64,000 nt of DNA from Tateyamaria sp. Alg231-49 (GTDB taxonomy: Bacteria; Pseudomonadota; Alphaproteobacteria; Rhodobacterales; Rhodobacteraceae), in assembly GCF_900143535.1 (NCBI RefSeq), contig NZ_FRFA01000004.1:159900-223899 (forward strand), read 5' to 3'. This document shows positions 29,243 to 39,124 of this stretch, piece by piece. Positions within the stretch are counted from its first letter, which is position 1. Every line of letters starts with the position of its first letter. The position numbers and the translations under genes are program-made. The notes under the pieces were generated by a model. That model searched no databases. It was not told the origin of the DNA and saw only the letters and a program-made list of their open reading frames with translations.

Positions 29243-29419
29243 AATTTCCCTCACATCTGCGCGAAAACCTGCCAATTGCCCATTCCCGCGTCGCGCGTTT
29301 CGCGCTAATGTGCCACTTGTCGAGAAGAATTGCCGCCCTTGCAAGAGAATGCGCCGAAAATGGCGCGCCATGAGGAGCGGTGCAGTGATTGAGGTTTGGA
29401 CAGCTTGGAGGCTGTAACA

Positions 29420-29950
29420 ATGGGATTAAAGTTTAAGATCGCAGTTGGACTGGGCGCGCTGTCGCTTTTGGCCAGTGGTGCAATGGCCCAAGAGCAAAGC
29501 ACGAACCGTGTGGCCGCCAAAACGGATTGGAGCGTCTTTGTCGAAGACGACCCAACAGAATGCTGGGGCGTGGCCACTCCGAAAGAGACGGTGAACACAC
29601 GTGAAGGCCGGGTTGTCGCCGCGACGCGTGGGCAGATTTTGCTGATGGTGTTTTACCGCCCCAGTGCTGAGGCCAAGGGGCAGGTTGCCTTTACCGGCGG
29701 CTATCCGTTTCGGTCAGGATCCACGGTCAACATCAACATTTCGGGCAACGAGTTCGAATTGTTCACCGACGGCGAATGGGCCTGGCCGGCAACTCCGGCA
29801 GATGACAGCAAGATTGTGACTGCTATGAAGCGTGGCTCAGACGCCGTTGTGACGGGTGTTTCGAGCCGGGGAACAACGACGAAGGACACGTTTTCCTTGC
29901 TTGGCTTTACCGCAGCCGTTGAGGATGCCGAAGGCCGCTGCGGCGGCTAA
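29420..29950 (+). CDS. Invasion-associated locus B (IalB) family protein
   Basis: This is a 176-residue exported protein. The N-terminal signal peptide runs to about residue 24 (GALSLLASGAMAQ). The mature part contains the IalB-type segments TDWSVFVEDDPTECWGV, VFYRPSAEAKG and ending GFTAAVEDAEGRCGG with the conserved Cys pair. The family was named for Bartonella invasion, but its role in free-living alphaproteobacteria is unknown. It lies divergent to the asparaginase gene and is probably periplasmic. Confidence 0.85.
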   Translation: MGLKFKIAVGLGALSLLASGAMAQEQSTNRVAAKTDWSVFVEDDPTECWGVATPKETVNTREGRVVAATRGQILLMVFYRPSAEAKGQVAFTGGYPFRSGSTVNINISGNEFELFTDGEWAWPATPADDSKIVTAMKRGSDAVVTGVSSRGTTTKDTFSLLGFTAAVEDAEGRCGG

Positions 29951-30082
29951 GTCTTATCTGGCAAATCAAAAACAGGTGAGGGGTTGTGCGGATTTGCACG
30001 ACCCCTTTCCTCTTTTGGAGAGTTGGGAACTGATCAGTCCCATATTAGGTGGTCTGCCATACAACCCCAAAAGGAATCTGAC

Positions 30083-30649
30083 ATGGTTACCACCACAGTT
30101 CATACACTCGACACTGCCCCTGAAGCGTCAAAGCCACTTCTGGAAAACTCGATCAAAGCCTTTGGACGCCTGCCCAGCCTGCATGGCGTGATGGCGACAA
30201 GCCCTGGTTTGCTGGAAGGCTATCAGCATCTGCACCGCCTCGCGATCCACGGCACCGCCTTTACCCCAGAAGAGCGCACCGTCGTTTGGATGACTGTCAA
30301 CGTGGTCAACCGTTGTCACTACTGTGTGCCTGCCCACACTGGTATCGCGAAGATGGAAAAGATTGATGAAAGCATCGTGAATGCATTGCGTGATGAGACG
30401 CCGCTGCCTGAAAAGCTAGAAGCGTTGCGCACGTTCACTTTGGCCCTTCGCGACACCCATGGCCGCCCCGGAGCGGATGCAATTGCTGCCTTTGAGGCGG
30501 CTGGTTACGGCGAGCGGGCGATCCTCGACACGGTTCTGATCTATGGTCAGAAGGTGCTATCCAACTTTACCAACGCTTTGTTTGACGCGCCCACAGACGC
30601 GGCCTTTGTCCCGTTTGCATGGGAGCCCAAAGCCGTCGCGGCTGAATAA
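30083..30649 (+). CDS. Carboxymuconolactone decarboxylase family protein
   Basis: This 188-residue protein is an AhpD-like helical protein. It contains the CxxC redox motif with a nearby His, VNRCHYCVPAHTG, at about residues 74-86, and a conserved Glu in the preceding helix (EERTVVWM). Such proteins often act as peroxidases or thiol-disulfide partners, sometimes with peroxiredoxins; the exact reaction is unknown. AAAAGGA precedes the ATG at 30083. A strong terminator follows. Confidence 0.88.
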   Translation: MVTTTVHTLDTAPEASKPLLENSIKAFGRLPSLHGVMATSPGLLEGYQHLHRLAIHGTAFTPEERTVVWMTVNVVNRCHYCVPAHTGIAKMEKIDESIVNALRDETPLPEKLEALRTFTLALRDTHGRPGADAIAAFEAAGYGERAILDTVLIYGQKVLSNFTNALFDAPTDAAFVPFAWEPKAVAAE

Positions 30650-30711
30650 GAGGTCAAAGGGGCACTGCCGCCGCCCTACGGCTCCTGCGCAGTACTTCTC
30701 GCCAACAGAAG

Positions 30712-30745
30712 GCGCGGGCGAATCCTTTTGATCGCCCGCGCTTTT
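30712..30745 (+). terminator. Terminator after the carboxymuconolactone decarboxylase-like gene
   Basis: GCGCGGGCGA (30712-30721) pairs perfectly with TCGCCCGCGC (30732-30741) around a 10-base loop, followed by TTTT. A TATATAGGG element just after it may be the -10 region of rlmN. Confidence 0.85.
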
Positions 30746-30787
30746 CCTATATAGGGGCACATCACCTTATCTGTTTGGACCTTTGCC

Positions 30788-31963
30788 ATGGCTGACGCGC
30801 CGATTACGCAAGACGTATTGACGATCCCCCGGAAGTTGCCGGAGGGACCTGTGAACCTTGTTGGTTTGACCCGTGCGGCCATGCGTGAGGCGTTGATCGC
30901 CCACGGAACCCCAGAAAAGCAGGCCAAGATGCGAGTGGGCCAGATCTGGCAGTGGATTTACCAGTGGGGTGTTCGCGATTTTGATGTGATGACGAACTTG
31001 TCCAAAGCCTATCGCGCCGAACTGGCCGAAAAGTTTGTGATCGAGATTCCTGAAGTTGTTTCCAAACAGGTCAGCGAGGATGGCACGCGCAAGTGGTTGG
31101 TTCGCATTGCGGGCGGTCACGAGGTCGAGGTCGTCTATATCCCTGAAGAAGGGCGCGGGACCTTGTGTATTTCTTCTCAGGTGGGCTGCACGCTGACCTG
31201 TTCATTCTGCCACACTGGTACCCAAAAACTGGTGCGCAACCTGACGGCCGGAGAGATTATCGGGCAGGTCATGATGGCGCGCGACGATCTGGAGGAGTGG
31301 CCCGTTCCGGGCGCGCCCAAAGATGAGACCCGCCTTTTGTCCAACATCGTGCTGATGGGCATGGGTGAGCCGCTCTATAACTTTGAAAACGTACGCGATG
31401 CGATGAAGATCGCGATGGACGAAGAAGGCATTCAGCTCAGCCGTCGCCGCATCACTTTGTCGACCAGCGGAGTCGTGCCCGAGATCGAACGCACCGCAAA
31501 TGAAATCGGCTGTCAGTTGGCCGTGTCCTTCCACGCGACCACGGACGAAGTGCGCGACAAACTGGTGCCCATCAACAAGCGTTGGAACATCGAGACATTG
31601 CTTGAGGCCTTGCGGGCCTATCCGCGTGGCCGCAACTCGGAACGCATCACGTTCGAATATGTGATGCTGCATGGGGTGAATGACAGCGACGAAGACGCCC
31701 ACCGTCTGATCAAGCTGATTGAGGGCATCCCGGCCAAGATCAACCTGATCCCGTTCAATGAATGGCCGGGCGCGCCTTATACCCGCAGTTCGAACAACCG
31801 CATCCGCGCCTTTGCCGACATCATCTACAAGGCCGGTTATGCCAGCCCGATCCGCAAACCTCGGGGCGAAGACATCATGGCAGCTTGTGGTCAGTTGAAG
31901 TCTGCGACTGAACGCGCGCGCAAAAGCCGTGCGCAAATTGCGGCAGATGCAGGCCTGGGTTGA
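30788..31963 (+). CDS. rlmN: 23S rRNA (adenine2503-C2)-methyltransferase RlmN
   Basis: This radical-SAM enzyme methylates A2503 of 23S rRNA and A37 of some tRNAs. The 391-residue protein has the [4Fe-4S] motif in [11 protein letters not shown] (C-x3-C-x2-C), the SAM-binding [12 protein letters not shown], the segment [14 protein letters not shown] and a C-terminal cysteine in DIMAACGQL that carries the transient methyl group. Length and start (MADAPITQ) are normal. It stands alone after a terminator. Confidence 0.97.
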   Translation: MADAPITQDVLTIPRKLPEGPVNLVGLTRAAMREALIAHGTPEKQAKMRVGQIWQWIYQWGVRDFDVMTNLSKAYRAELAEKFVIEIPEVVSKQVSEDGTRKWLVRIAGGHEVEVVYIPEEGRGTLCISSQVGCTLTCSFCHTGTQKLVRNLTAGEIIGQVMMARDDLEEWPVPGAPKDETRLLSNIVLMGMGEPLYNFENVRDAMKIAMDEEGIQLSRRRITLSTSGVVPEIERTANEIGCQLAVSFHATTDEVRDKLVPINKRWNIETLLEALRAYPRGRNSERITFEYVMLHGVNDSDEDAHRLIKLIEGIPAKINLIPFNEWPGAPYTRSSNNRIRAFADIIYKAGYASPIRKPRGEDIMAACGQLKSATERARKSRAQIAADAGLG

Positions 31964-32077
31964 ATCCGTTCAGATAGCGGCCACAATTGGTCCTAACAAT
32001 TTCCAGATCGTGAACGATTGTCGCCATTCTACGTCGCGATGATCATCACATAGAATTTAAGAATCTGGAGAAAACCC

Positions 32078-32290
32078 ATGTCGATCATTGTTGACCAAGA
32101 CCAATTTGCAGAAGCGCAAATACTTGATTTTGTCATAGGCGAACGGAACAAGGCATTGTCGCGTCGCGAATGGAAACACCGTCTGGCCGGTTTTGGCTAT
32201 AGCATCCGCGAAACGGAAGCCGGTGATATTGTCGAGACCATGCTGAACCGCGTCAAAGTGTGCGTTCTCCCGACCGAGGCATTGGCCTAA
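32078..32290 (+). CDS. Small protein of unknown function
   Basis: This is a 70-residue protein, MSIIVDQDQFAEAQILDFVI followed by a basic central stretch (RREWKHRLAGFG) and an acidic one. I do not recognise a family. A good ribosome binding site (CTGGAG, before the ATG) and a normal codon pattern support it. It is convergent with the DUF502 gene, with stops four bases apart. Confidence 0.62.
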   Translation: MSIIVDQDQFAEAQILDFVIGERNKALSRREWKHRLAGFGYSIRETEAGDIVETMLNRVKVCVLPTEALA

Positions 32291-32294
32291 AGCA

Positions 32295-32882
32295 TCAAGC
32301 CTCGGCGCTTTTGCTAGGCATCTCGTTTGGAACCTGAAGTGACCCACGTCCCAGAACACGCATCAGCTTGATCGTTCTGTGAGTTGGTAGATCGAGTTTC
32401 TGTACCCGCGCCGCGTCCACGATAACAGTCGAACCGGACCATGCTGACGGCGCGCCGGGCAGGAAAATAACGACCTTGGTGCCTTCGCGCTCGATCTCGA
32501 ATGCGATTTGCTCATAGTCGTCGAACCGCACAACAACCGGGAGCAGCATGGCTGCCAAGTCTTCCTTTTTGGAGACACTGCCGAGTACGCCTTTGGCAAC
32601 GGCATAGCCGGGAATTGTATCGGTCAGCAAACCATCAACCACTCCAACTTTTCCAGAAAGGAATGCGGTTTTTGCCAGCAAGCCTGCAACATAGCAGACG
32701 GCCAAGATTACAATGATTGCAAGGAAGTTGACGAACGCGACGCCCGCAACTCTGCTGATCGGAATGATCTGGTCGATTGGTTCCGCCACAACCATGCTGA
32801 GCTGAAAAATCTTGGCAAGAAGGATCGATATCACAGCGACTGGAATAAGAAATATGATGCCGCCAAGCATGGTCGTTTTCAT
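32295..32882 (-). CDS. DUF502 family membrane protein
   Basis: This is a 195-residue protein with two strongly hydrophobic segments (about residues 5-30 and 48-72) followed by a soluble domain that includes GVVDGLLTDTIPGYAVAKGVL and a conserved VIFLPGAPSAWSG stretch. The pattern agrees with the DUF502 family. Its function is unknown; in plants, members act in membrane traffic. I chose the ATG at 32882, with GGAG upstream. It is transcribed after the LOG gene on the same strand. Confidence 0.8.
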   Translation of the reverse strand: MKTTMLGGIIFLIPVAVISILLAKIFQLSMVVAEPIDQIIPISRVAGVAFVNFLAIIVILAVCYVAGLLAKTAFLSGKVGVVDGLLTDTIPGYAVAKGVLGSVSKKEDLAAMLLPVVVRFDDYEQIAFEIEREGTKVVIFLPGAPSAWSGSTVIVDAARVQKLDLPTHRTIKLMRVLGRGSLQVPNEMPSKSAEA

Positions 32883-32933
32883 TGTACGTTTCTCCGTATG
32901 TATTGCGCCCACCGATTTTAATCGGGTGAGATA

Positions 32934-33776
32934 TTAGCGCCCCGGCACTTCGCCGCGTTTCTCGGTTGGACCCCAAGTGTCGATGATATCGATTGCCTGT
33001 TCGGCCGTTTCAACAAAGCGGAACAAGTCCAGATCGTCCGCCGATATGGTGCCAGCATCGGACAGGGCGTCCCAATTGATAATCCCCTCCCAGAACGCGC
33101 GGCCAAACAGCAGGAAAGGCACACGTTCCATGCGCCCGGTCTGGATCAGGGTCAGGGATTCAAAGAGTTCGTCCAGCGTCCCAAACCCGCCAGGAAACAC
33201 ACAGATTGCACGGGCACGCATCAAAAAGTGCATCTTGCGAATGGCAAAGTAGTGAAAGTTGAACGCAAGATCGGGTGTGACGAATGAATTCGGCGCCTGT
33301 TCGAATGGCAGAACGATATTCAGTCCTATGGAACGTCCACCAGCGTCGTACGCACCGCGATTGCCCGCCTCCATCACGCCGGGGCCGCCCCCTGTCACGA
33401 TGATGTTTTCGGTTCCACCAGTGGCCACGGATTTTTCTGTCATCAGGCGCGCAAATGTACGCGCCTCGTCATAAAAGTGCGACAGATCTGCGAGCGTTTT
33501 TGTCCGTGCTGAATCCTTATCAACGGGGTCCGGGATGCGCGCACCGCCAAACATGACGATGGTCGATTCCACGCCTGCTTCGTTCATCATCAGTTCAGGT
33601 TTGAGCAACTCAAGCTGTAACCGGACGGGGCGCAATTCTTCGCGACACATGAATTCCTCGTCCGCGAAGGCGAGCGCATAGGCGGGCGAACGGGTTTGGG
33701 GCGTGTCTGGAACCCCTTCGGCGGCCGTACGATCTGTATGGGCGTCCCGAAACGGGCTGTGTCGGTCGTCTTTCAT
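32934..33776 (-). CDS. LOG family protein (nucleoside monophosphate phosphoribohydrolase-like)
   Basis: This 280-residue protein has the LOG family motifs PGGFGTLDELFE (PGGxGTxxE) and GGGPGVMEAGNRGA. LOG proteins split nucleoside 5'-monophosphates, and some release cytokinins; in bacteria many only clean up nucleotides. The N-terminal 60 residues are family-unlike and may be an extension. I chose the ATG at 33776, with GGAG nine bases upstream. It precedes the DUF502 gene on the same strand, about 50 bases apart. Confidence 0.9.
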   Translation of the reverse strand: MKDDRHSPFRDAHTDRTAAEGVPDTPQTRSPAYALAFADEEFMCREELRPVRLQLELLKPELMMNEAGVESTIVMFGGARIPDPVDKDSARTKTLADLSHFYDEARTFARLMTEKSVATGGTENIIVTGGGPGVMEAGNRGAYDAGGRSIGLNIVLPFEQAPNSFVTPDLAFNFHYFAIRKMHFLMRARAICVFPGGFGTLDELFESLTLIQTGRMERVPFLLFGRAFWEGIINWDALSDAGTISADDLDLFRFVETAEQAIDIIDTWGPTEKRGEVPGR

Positions 33777-33896
33777 CAAGGCGTGCTCCTGTGGCCAGTA
33801 TGCAGCGTAACTGGCGAACACGGGCTTGCCCAGATGTGATTGCAAGGTGCCTCGGATTGTTGTCTAAGCGCCGCGACCATTTGGGGAGACAACGCG

Positions 33897-34724
33897 ATGT
33901 CCAACGCACAGCTTGAAACCGCAATCGAAGCCGCCTGGGAGGCGCGTGATACCATCACGCCTGCCACCACCGGAGAAACGCGCGAGGCGATCGAAGATAC
34001 GTTGAACGCGCTGGACAGCGGTCAGCTGCGTGTGGCGGAGCGCCAAGACAACGGCGATTGGCACGTGAACCAGTGGGCCAAGAAGGCCGTGCTGCTGGGA
34101 TTCCGCATCAAGGACATGGAACAGCAGGATGGCGGCCCGCAGGGCGGCGGCTGGTGGGACAAGGTCGATTCCAAATTCAAAGGCTGGGGCGATAACCAGT
34201 GGCGGACCGCTGGTTTCCGGGCTGTTCCCAACTGCGTTGTGCGCAAATCCGCCTTTATCGCGCCCGGCGTGGTGCTGATGCCATCATTCGTGAACCTCGG
34301 CGCTTATGTCGACAGCGGCACCATGGTCGATACATGGGCCACGGTCGGTTCCTGCGCGCAGATCGGAAAGAATGTTCACCTGTCAGGCGGCGTTGGCATT
34401 GGCGGCGTGCTAGAGCCAATGCAGGCGGGACCAACCATTATTGAAGACAACTGCTTTATCGGTGCGCGCTCCGAAGTGGTTGAAGGCTGCATCGTGCGCG
34501 AAGGGTCCGTTCTGGGCATGGGCGTTTTCATTGGGCAGTCGACCAAGATCGTAGATCGCGAGACCGGCGAATTCACTTATGGCGAAGTGCCCGCGGGATC
34601 GGTTGTTGTCGCAGGGTCCATGCCGTCCAAGAACGGTGTGAATCTGTACTGCGCGGTGATCGTCAAAAAGGTCGACGCGCAGACCCGCTCCAAAACATCC
34701 ATCAACGAGTTGCTGCGTGACTGA
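33897..34724 (+). CDS. dapD: Tetrahydrodipicolinate N-succinyltransferase
   Basis: DapD transfers succinyl from succinyl-CoA to tetrahydrodipicolinate in the diaminopimelate/lysine pathway. The 275-residue protein has a helical N-terminal part and a left-handed beta-helix built from hexapeptide repeats ([20 protein letters not shown], then [17 protein letters not shown]). The catalytic region is [21 protein letters not shown] precedes the ATG at 33897. The following gene overlaps its end. dapE lies downstream, beyond two Hint-domain genes on the opposite strand. Confidence 0.96.
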   Translation: MSNAQLETAIEAAWEARDTITPATTGETREAIEDTLNALDSGQLRVAERQDNGDWHVNQWAKKAVLLGFRIKDMEQQDGGPQGGGWWDKVDSKFKGWGDNQWRTAGFRAVPNCVVRKSAFIAPGVVLMPSFVNLGAYVDSGTMVDTWATVGSCAQIGKNVHLSGGVGIGGVLEPMQAGPTIIEDNCFIGARSEVVEGCIVREGSVLGMGVFIGQSTKIVDRETGEFTYGEVPAGSVVVAGSMPSKNGVNLYCAVIVKKVDAQTRSKTSINELLRD

Positions 34725-35076
34725 CACGGGTAAAAAGCCCAAGAAACCGTCGCGCCAGCAGGTCTATACCCTTGTGGTTCAGATCGGCCGCAAGACAGGC
34801 GACGGTCTGCCCGAAGGCGCGACCAGCGCGGCATTGATGTGTTTTGCCAGCGGCGTGGACGAGGCCGAGGCGGTGCGCGAAACCGTGGCCCTGCTCAAAC
34901 AGGCAGACACCGCCCCTTTGGATGTGACGGGGTACGGCACTTTGGCTGATCGAGAGGCCGAGGGCCACGAGATTGGAGCGGATGAGCGCGAACTGATGCA
35001 GCGCGCTCTGGACGAAAATTCGGTCATCGTGGCTCAAATGACCCCGTTCTTTGGGGATGAACCTGATACGGACTAG
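34717..35076 (+). CDS. Hypothetical protein following dapD
   Basis: This is a 119-residue soluble protein that I do not recognise. It starts at a GTG inside the 3' end of dapD (8-base overlap), has a basic N-terminus ([11 protein letters not shown]), then [20 protein letters not shown] and a long helical, acidic C-terminus ending FFGDEPDTD. Its overlap with dapD suggests cotranslation and perhaps a link with the lysine pathway, but that is only context. Its stop overlaps the stop of the opposite-strand Hint gene by four bases. Confidence 0.65.
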   Translation: MTDTGKKPKKPSRQQVYTLVVQIGRKTGDGLPEGATSAALMCFASGVDEAEAVRETVALLKQADTAPLDVTGYGTLADREAEGHEIGADERELMQRALDENSVIVAQMTPFFGDEPDTD

Positions 35077-36152
35077 GCGGCGCGCTGATCCAGCAAAGTG
35101 ATCGCTTCGAACGGGCGCAGCACCTGATGGTATGGTTTGGCGTGTTCTGGCAGCAGACGGCTTGGCGCATCGTGTAAAACACTTGCGGCCAACCGCGGTT
35201 CATCCCGTCTGATCCGCCCGATATAGAGACTTTCTACCGCGCATCCGGCTGCTATCAGGACTTCATGCCCCGGCAGGACAACTTGGACGTAATCCACGAG
35301 TGCTCCGCTGGCGGCCCAAGTCGCGGCATAGCCGTTGACCACGTGACGTGCGGGGACAAGCACCGCCTCTTGCCCGAACATGTATTCCACTTCGGATCCG
35401 CGCAAAACCAGCTGTTGCTCCGGTGCAACGATGATGTCTTGGGTCAAGCCAAAGTAGGGCGCGCGCAGGTGCACAGGCGCAAAACTGCCCCGTGCGGGCA
35501 CCCGAGTGCGCACCGCGTTCAATACTGGGACGATGGCACCAGTGTCTGTGATCACTGTGTCCCCACGTTGTAGACGTCCCGCGTCCTTGTATCCGCCGGG
35601 CGTCGCGATAGGCGTTGCAGGATGCAATGTCGGCATGGGTCCAATTGGGGTGATTTTGGTGGACACCCCGGCAAAGACCACATCTCGGGACAGAGTCCGT
35701 TCTGCCATGCCCAGCATCAAATCACGCGCGTCTTCGGTAAGCTGAGGGTGCGCCGCATGCACCGTGTTGGTAACCGTCTGCCCACCCTGGGGTTTCTCAA
35801 GTGCCAGACGACCCCAATTTATGCGCGTGTCCCATGAATAGGTCACACGCAAAGTATATGCCCGACCATCGCCCGACCATTTTAGTGCCGAATGGATCAA
35901 GTCATCCTTGTGGCGGTGCACCATAGCGACTCCGCCACCCGGAAGCGCGCTGAACATCAGGGCGCGTGGCCATGGAGAATGGTGTGTGATCCCGAAAAGG
36001 TCGTGCGGCCGTGTCTGTCCGGGGACATGTGTTTCAAACATAAACGTCCCGCGTTCAAGGCGTTTGGGCAGGTTCGCTTCGGTATGATCAAGGTCCAACC
36101 CCGACCGGGAAAAACGGCCGTCTTGATGGTCTGTCAGCCCGATCCAGCTCAT
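35073..36152 (-). CDS. Hint-domain protein with degenerate catalytic site
   Basis: This 359-residue protein follows the choice-of-anchor/Hint gene with an ATGA overlap. Residues about 30-130 form a beta-rich region resembling a concanavalin/LamG-like domain (tentative). Residues about 174-320 align with the Hint region of the neighbour: both have IATP and the later FGQEAVLVPARHVVNG. However, the residue that aligns with the Hint cysteine is Thr175, and the one aligned with the Hint histidine is Gln246 (VAPEQQLVL), so autoprocessing looks impossible. No signal peptide is seen, as in the neighbour. The start at 36152 is supported by the overlap with the upstream stop. Confidence 0.72.
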   Translation of the reverse strand: MSWIGLTDHQDGRFSRSGLDLDHTEANLPKRLERGTFMFETHVPGQTRPHDLFGITHHSPWPRALMFSALPGGGVAMVHRHKDDLIHSALKWSGDGRAYTLRVTYSWDTRINWGRLALEKPQGGQTVTNTVHAAHPQLTEDARDLMLGMAERTLSRDVVFAGVSTKITPIGPMPTLHPATPIATPGGYKDAGRLQRGDTVITDTGAIVPVLNAVRTRVPARGSFAPVHLRAPYFGLTQDIIVAPEQQLVLRGSEVEYMFGQEAVLVPARHVVNGYAATWAASGALVDYVQVVLPGHEVLIAAGCAVESLYIGRIRRDEPRLAASVLHDAPSRLLPEHAKPYHQVLRPFEAITLLDQRAA

Positions 36153-37732
36153 GCGGCGGCCTGTGCTGAGCGCCACAACGTCGCCTCATACCCTTTGAGC
36201 ATGCGGCGTGCCGCGGGGCTATAACCGTCGCCTGTATGTGGGTCTAATTCAGGGAAAATGGCGCAGATTTCATCAACCGCCTCAGCTTCCATACTTTTGA
36301 CAGTCTGCGGCCCTGGCAGAAAGCTTTCGGTCGCAAGCCCATCTGAGTACACCACCTGATGCTTATCGAACATCAGATGGACGTAAGTGACTTCTCCGCC
36401 GTTACGGCGGATGACTGAATGATCGTTCACCAGGTCTTTGGCGGCGATAAGCACCTCTGCCTCGCCAAACAGCAATTCGGACAGGCTGTCGCGGATCAGT
36501 ACACGGTGCAGCGGTGACACCATGACATCGCTATGGCCCCCAAATGTACCAGCTCGGATCAGGATGGGCGCAAAGTCACCTACAGCGGCAACCGTACGTG
36601 TGCCGACCCACCGCAAGGCTTGTGGGCCATCGTCCTGCGTCAGCACCAGATCGTCGGGCCGCAGATCCTCGACGAGGACATCACCGCACGGCGTGGCAAT
36701 GCGAGTTCCGGCCACGAAACAGGGAATGGACGTGGCGTTGACGAACCCTGTGTCGGTGTTCACCCCATCCGAAATGGCATAGGTGAAGTTGAAATCCTCA
36801 TCGTCGCCATCGCCCTCGATGGTCAGTTCACCGTTCTCGCCGACAATGACCTTCTGTCCGGTGGGCAATATGACTTCGCTGTTGAGGCTTACTGGTTGGC
36901 CGTTGACATGGGTAATAGTCAGTGTCGAATTTGACGGGCTGAGATCGTTATCAAGGACGTTGATGGTGTTGGACCCGTCCGGGTTCACGCTCACAGTGTC
37001 CGTTATGGCAACCAGTTCTGTTTGAACGGAATTGGCTGCGATCAGCAAGTTCGAGTCGAAAGAGCTGTCACCAACATCGGCAATGCCCAACCGGATCGTA
37101 TTCAACTCTCCGGGTTTCACGACCATCGTCAGGCTGAGCGTTACGGTAAACCCGTCCATCTCTGTGTTGAAACCGTCGTTGGTGTTGTCGACATAGAGGT
37201 TTTCGTTTGTGGTGTTGTTGACGTTGCCCGGGTCGATGTCGCCATTGCCGACTTCCATCTCGACCAATTGCCCGTTGACCCAAACCCCGACAAGGTCCTG
37301 AAAGATCGAATTCTGGAACTCGGGGAATTCATCCGAACTGAACGTGAATTGCATGGTCATCACGTCGTGATCGGGTATGAAGTCGACGTCGAGATAGGAC
37401 GCATCGTAGGTGCGCACGCCAGCTGCCGCGTTGAAATCACTGTTGTTGTTTTGGCCGCGGGTGTTTGTAGAGGTGAAATTTGACTGGTTCGCCTCGCCGG
37501 AGGAGTTGGTGTAGTCCTCAGCATCGCCAGTAGACAGAATAACGCCGGTTCTTCCCGGTGTTGCGCCCAAGGCGTCATCATTGTCCACGTCGAAGATACC
37601 AGCGCTGTCGACATCACCAGTGTAGGACGCAGACTCGACCGATACGCCATTCCCGAAAATGGCGTTTGCCATATCTTCAGCGCTGGTGCCTTCGCGCACG
37701 GTTGTTACGGGGATTTCTATTGCTGAAACCAT
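36149..37732 (-). CDS. Choice-of-anchor L / Hint domain protein, probably secreted
   Basis: This is a 527-residue protein. Residues 1-240 match the choice-of-anchor L type region (GVILSTGDAEDYTN, FTFSSDEFPEFQNS, GFTVTLSLTMVVKPGELN). Residues about 241-335 form a cadherin-like repeat (NVLDNDLSPSNSTLTITHV). Residues about 337-490 form a Hint domain with Cys338 in IPCFVAGTRIATP and His409 in VSPLHRVLI. The protein is acidic, rich in Asn/Asp and without a classical signal peptide, typical of Roseobacter proteins exported by type I-like routes (inference). The Hint domain may cleave or crosslink the protein. A CtrA-type box lies 166 bases upstream. Confidence 0.83.
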   Translation of the reverse strand: MVSAIEIPVTTVREGTSAEDMANAIFGNGVSVESASYTGDVDSAGIFDVDNDDALGATPGRTGVILSTGDAEDYTNSSGEANQSNFTSTNTRGQNNNSDFNAAAGVRTYDASYLDVDFIPDHDVMTMQFTFSSDEFPEFQNSIFQDLVGVWVNGQLVEMEVGNGDIDPGNVNNTTNENLYVDNTNDGFNTEMDGFTVTLSLTMVVKPGELNTIRLGIADVGDSSFDSNLLIAANSVQTELVAITDTVSVNPDGSNTINVLDNDLSPSNSTLTITHVNGQPVSLNSEVILPTGQKVIVGENGELTIEGDGDDEDFNFTYAISDGVNTDTGFVNATSIPCFVAGTRIATPCGDVLVEDLRPDDLVLTQDDGPQALRWVGTRTVAAVGDFAPILIRAGTFGGHSDVMVSPLHRVLIRDSLSELLFGEAEVLIAAKDLVNDHSVIRRNGGEVTYVHLMFDKHQVVYSDGLATESFLPGPQTVKSMEAEAVDEICAIFPELDPHTGDGYSPAARRMLKGYEATLWRSAQAAA

Positions 37733-37897
37733 GTTCTGCCTGCTTCAAGACCGAACGCAGAACAGACGCAGCGCACGCGGTTTTTTCGCGTGTCATATCG
37801 TGCAGATTTTGCACTTTGGTGTGGTCACACGTTGGCGACCGAACTGCTGTTACCCTGCCTCGGGCTGTATTATTATCCTTGGAGCCTAGCACAGGAG

Positions 37898-37912
37898 TTA
37901 ACCTGTTGTTAA
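37898..37912. promoter_or_regulatory. ctrA box: Putative CtrA binding site TTAA-N7-TTAA
   Basis: TTAACCTGTTGTTAA fits the full CtrA consensus (TTAA, seven bases, TTAA). It lies between the Hint-domain operon start (37732) and dapE (37979), and is flanked by an inverted repeat AGTTAAC...GTTAACT (37896-37914). CtrA controls motility and related traits in alphaproteobacteria. Confidence 0.6.
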
Positions 37913-37978
37913 CTGTCTTGTCATGCCAAGGCCCCGGAAACGCGACCTTTTCGCCACAACCTAAGGTAGGAAGTGCCA

Positions 37979-39124
37979 ATGTCAGATATTGATCCGGTCG
38001 CGCTGACAGCCGATCTTGTGCGCTGTCCGTCCGTAACCCCTGCAGATGGTGGGGCGTTGGATGTTTTGCACGAACTGCTGAAGGCCGCAGGTTTCGAGTG
38101 CGCTTGGGCCGACAAGGGCGGTATCCGCAACTTGTTTGCCCGATGGGGCCCCAAGAGACACGCCCGCAGTCTCGGATTTAACGGTCATACAGATGTCGTG
38201 CCGGTGGGTGACGCGGCCGCTTGGTCCATGGATCCGTTTGGGGCAGTGGTACAGGACGGCATCATGTATGGGCGGGGCACGACGGATATGAAATCCGGCG
38301 TGGCTGCATTTGCTGCTGCCGCGGTGGATTTTGTCACGAACACGCCCCCAGACGGGGCCGTTATCCTTGCCATCACGGGGGATGAGGAAGGCGATGCAAT
38401 CGACGGTACAACCGCGTTGTTAGATCACATGCGTGATGCGGACGAGGCGATGAGCGACTGTCTGGTGGGAGAGCCCACATGCCCCGAAACTATGGGCGAG
38501 ATGATGAAGATCGGGCGGCGTGGCTCGATGACGGCGTGGTTTACGGTGACCGGCGTGCAGGGCCATTCGGCCTATCCGCATCGAGCTAACAATCCTTTGC
38601 CCCCTCTGATCCGGCTGATGGATCAACTTGCCAGCCACGAGTTGGATCAAGGCACCGATCATTTTGATGCGTCGACCTTGGCGATCGTCACCGTGGACAC
38701 GGGCAATCCGGCGACCAACGTGATCCCAGCCGAGGCTCGCGCTGCCGTGAACATCCGTTTCAATGATCTCCATAGTGGGAACAGTCTTTCGGCTTGGCTC
38801 AATGCACAGGCCGATGCGATCGCGACCCAATATGGCGTCCAAGTTGACGTGCGCATCAAAGTGTCGGGCGAGAGCTTTTTGACACCACCCGGCCCATTGT
38901 CCGATCTTGTGGCGCGTGCGGTTGAGGACGAGACAGGCGTCGTTCCAGTCCTCAGCACCAGCGGCGGGACGTCAGACGCTCGTTTTGTCAAAAACCATTG
39001 CCCGGTCGTTGAATTTGGTCTTGTTGGCCAGTCGATGCACAAGGTTGATGAACATGTTCGTGTCGACCATATCCACCAGCTCAAGGTGATCTATGGGCGC
39101 ATTTTGCGAGACTACTTTGCATGA
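37979..39124 (+). CDS. dapE: Succinyl-diaminopimelate desuccinylase
   Basis: DapE removes succinate from N-succinyl-LL-diaminopimelate, acting after DapD. The 381-residue M20-family metallohydrolase has zinc-binding segments [13 protein letters not shown] (His), [10 protein letters not shown] (Asp), the TGDEEGDA motif with the catalytic Glu, and the later [12 protein letters not shown] and [15 protein letters not shown] chose the ATG at 37979 with TAGGAAG just upstream. A GNAT gene starts within its stop codon (ATGA). Confidence 0.96.
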   Translation: MSDIDPVALTADLVRCPSVTPADGGALDVLHELLKAAGFECAWADKGGIRNLFARWGPKRHARSLGFNGHTDVVPVGDAAAWSMDPFGAVVQDGIMYGRGTTDMKSGVAAFAAAAVDFVTNTPPDGAVILAITGDEEGDAIDGTTALLDHMRDADEAMSDCLVGEPTCPETMGEMMKIGRRGSMTAWFTVTGVQGHSAYPHRANNPLPPLIRLMDQLASHELDQGTDHFDASTLAIVTVDTGNPATNVIPAEARAAVNIRFNDLHSGNSLSAWLNAQADAIATQYGVQVDVRIKVSGESFLTPPGPLSDLVARAVEDETGVVPVLSTSGGTSDARFVKNHCPVVEFGLVGQSMHKVDEHVRVDHIHQLKVIYGRILRDYFA

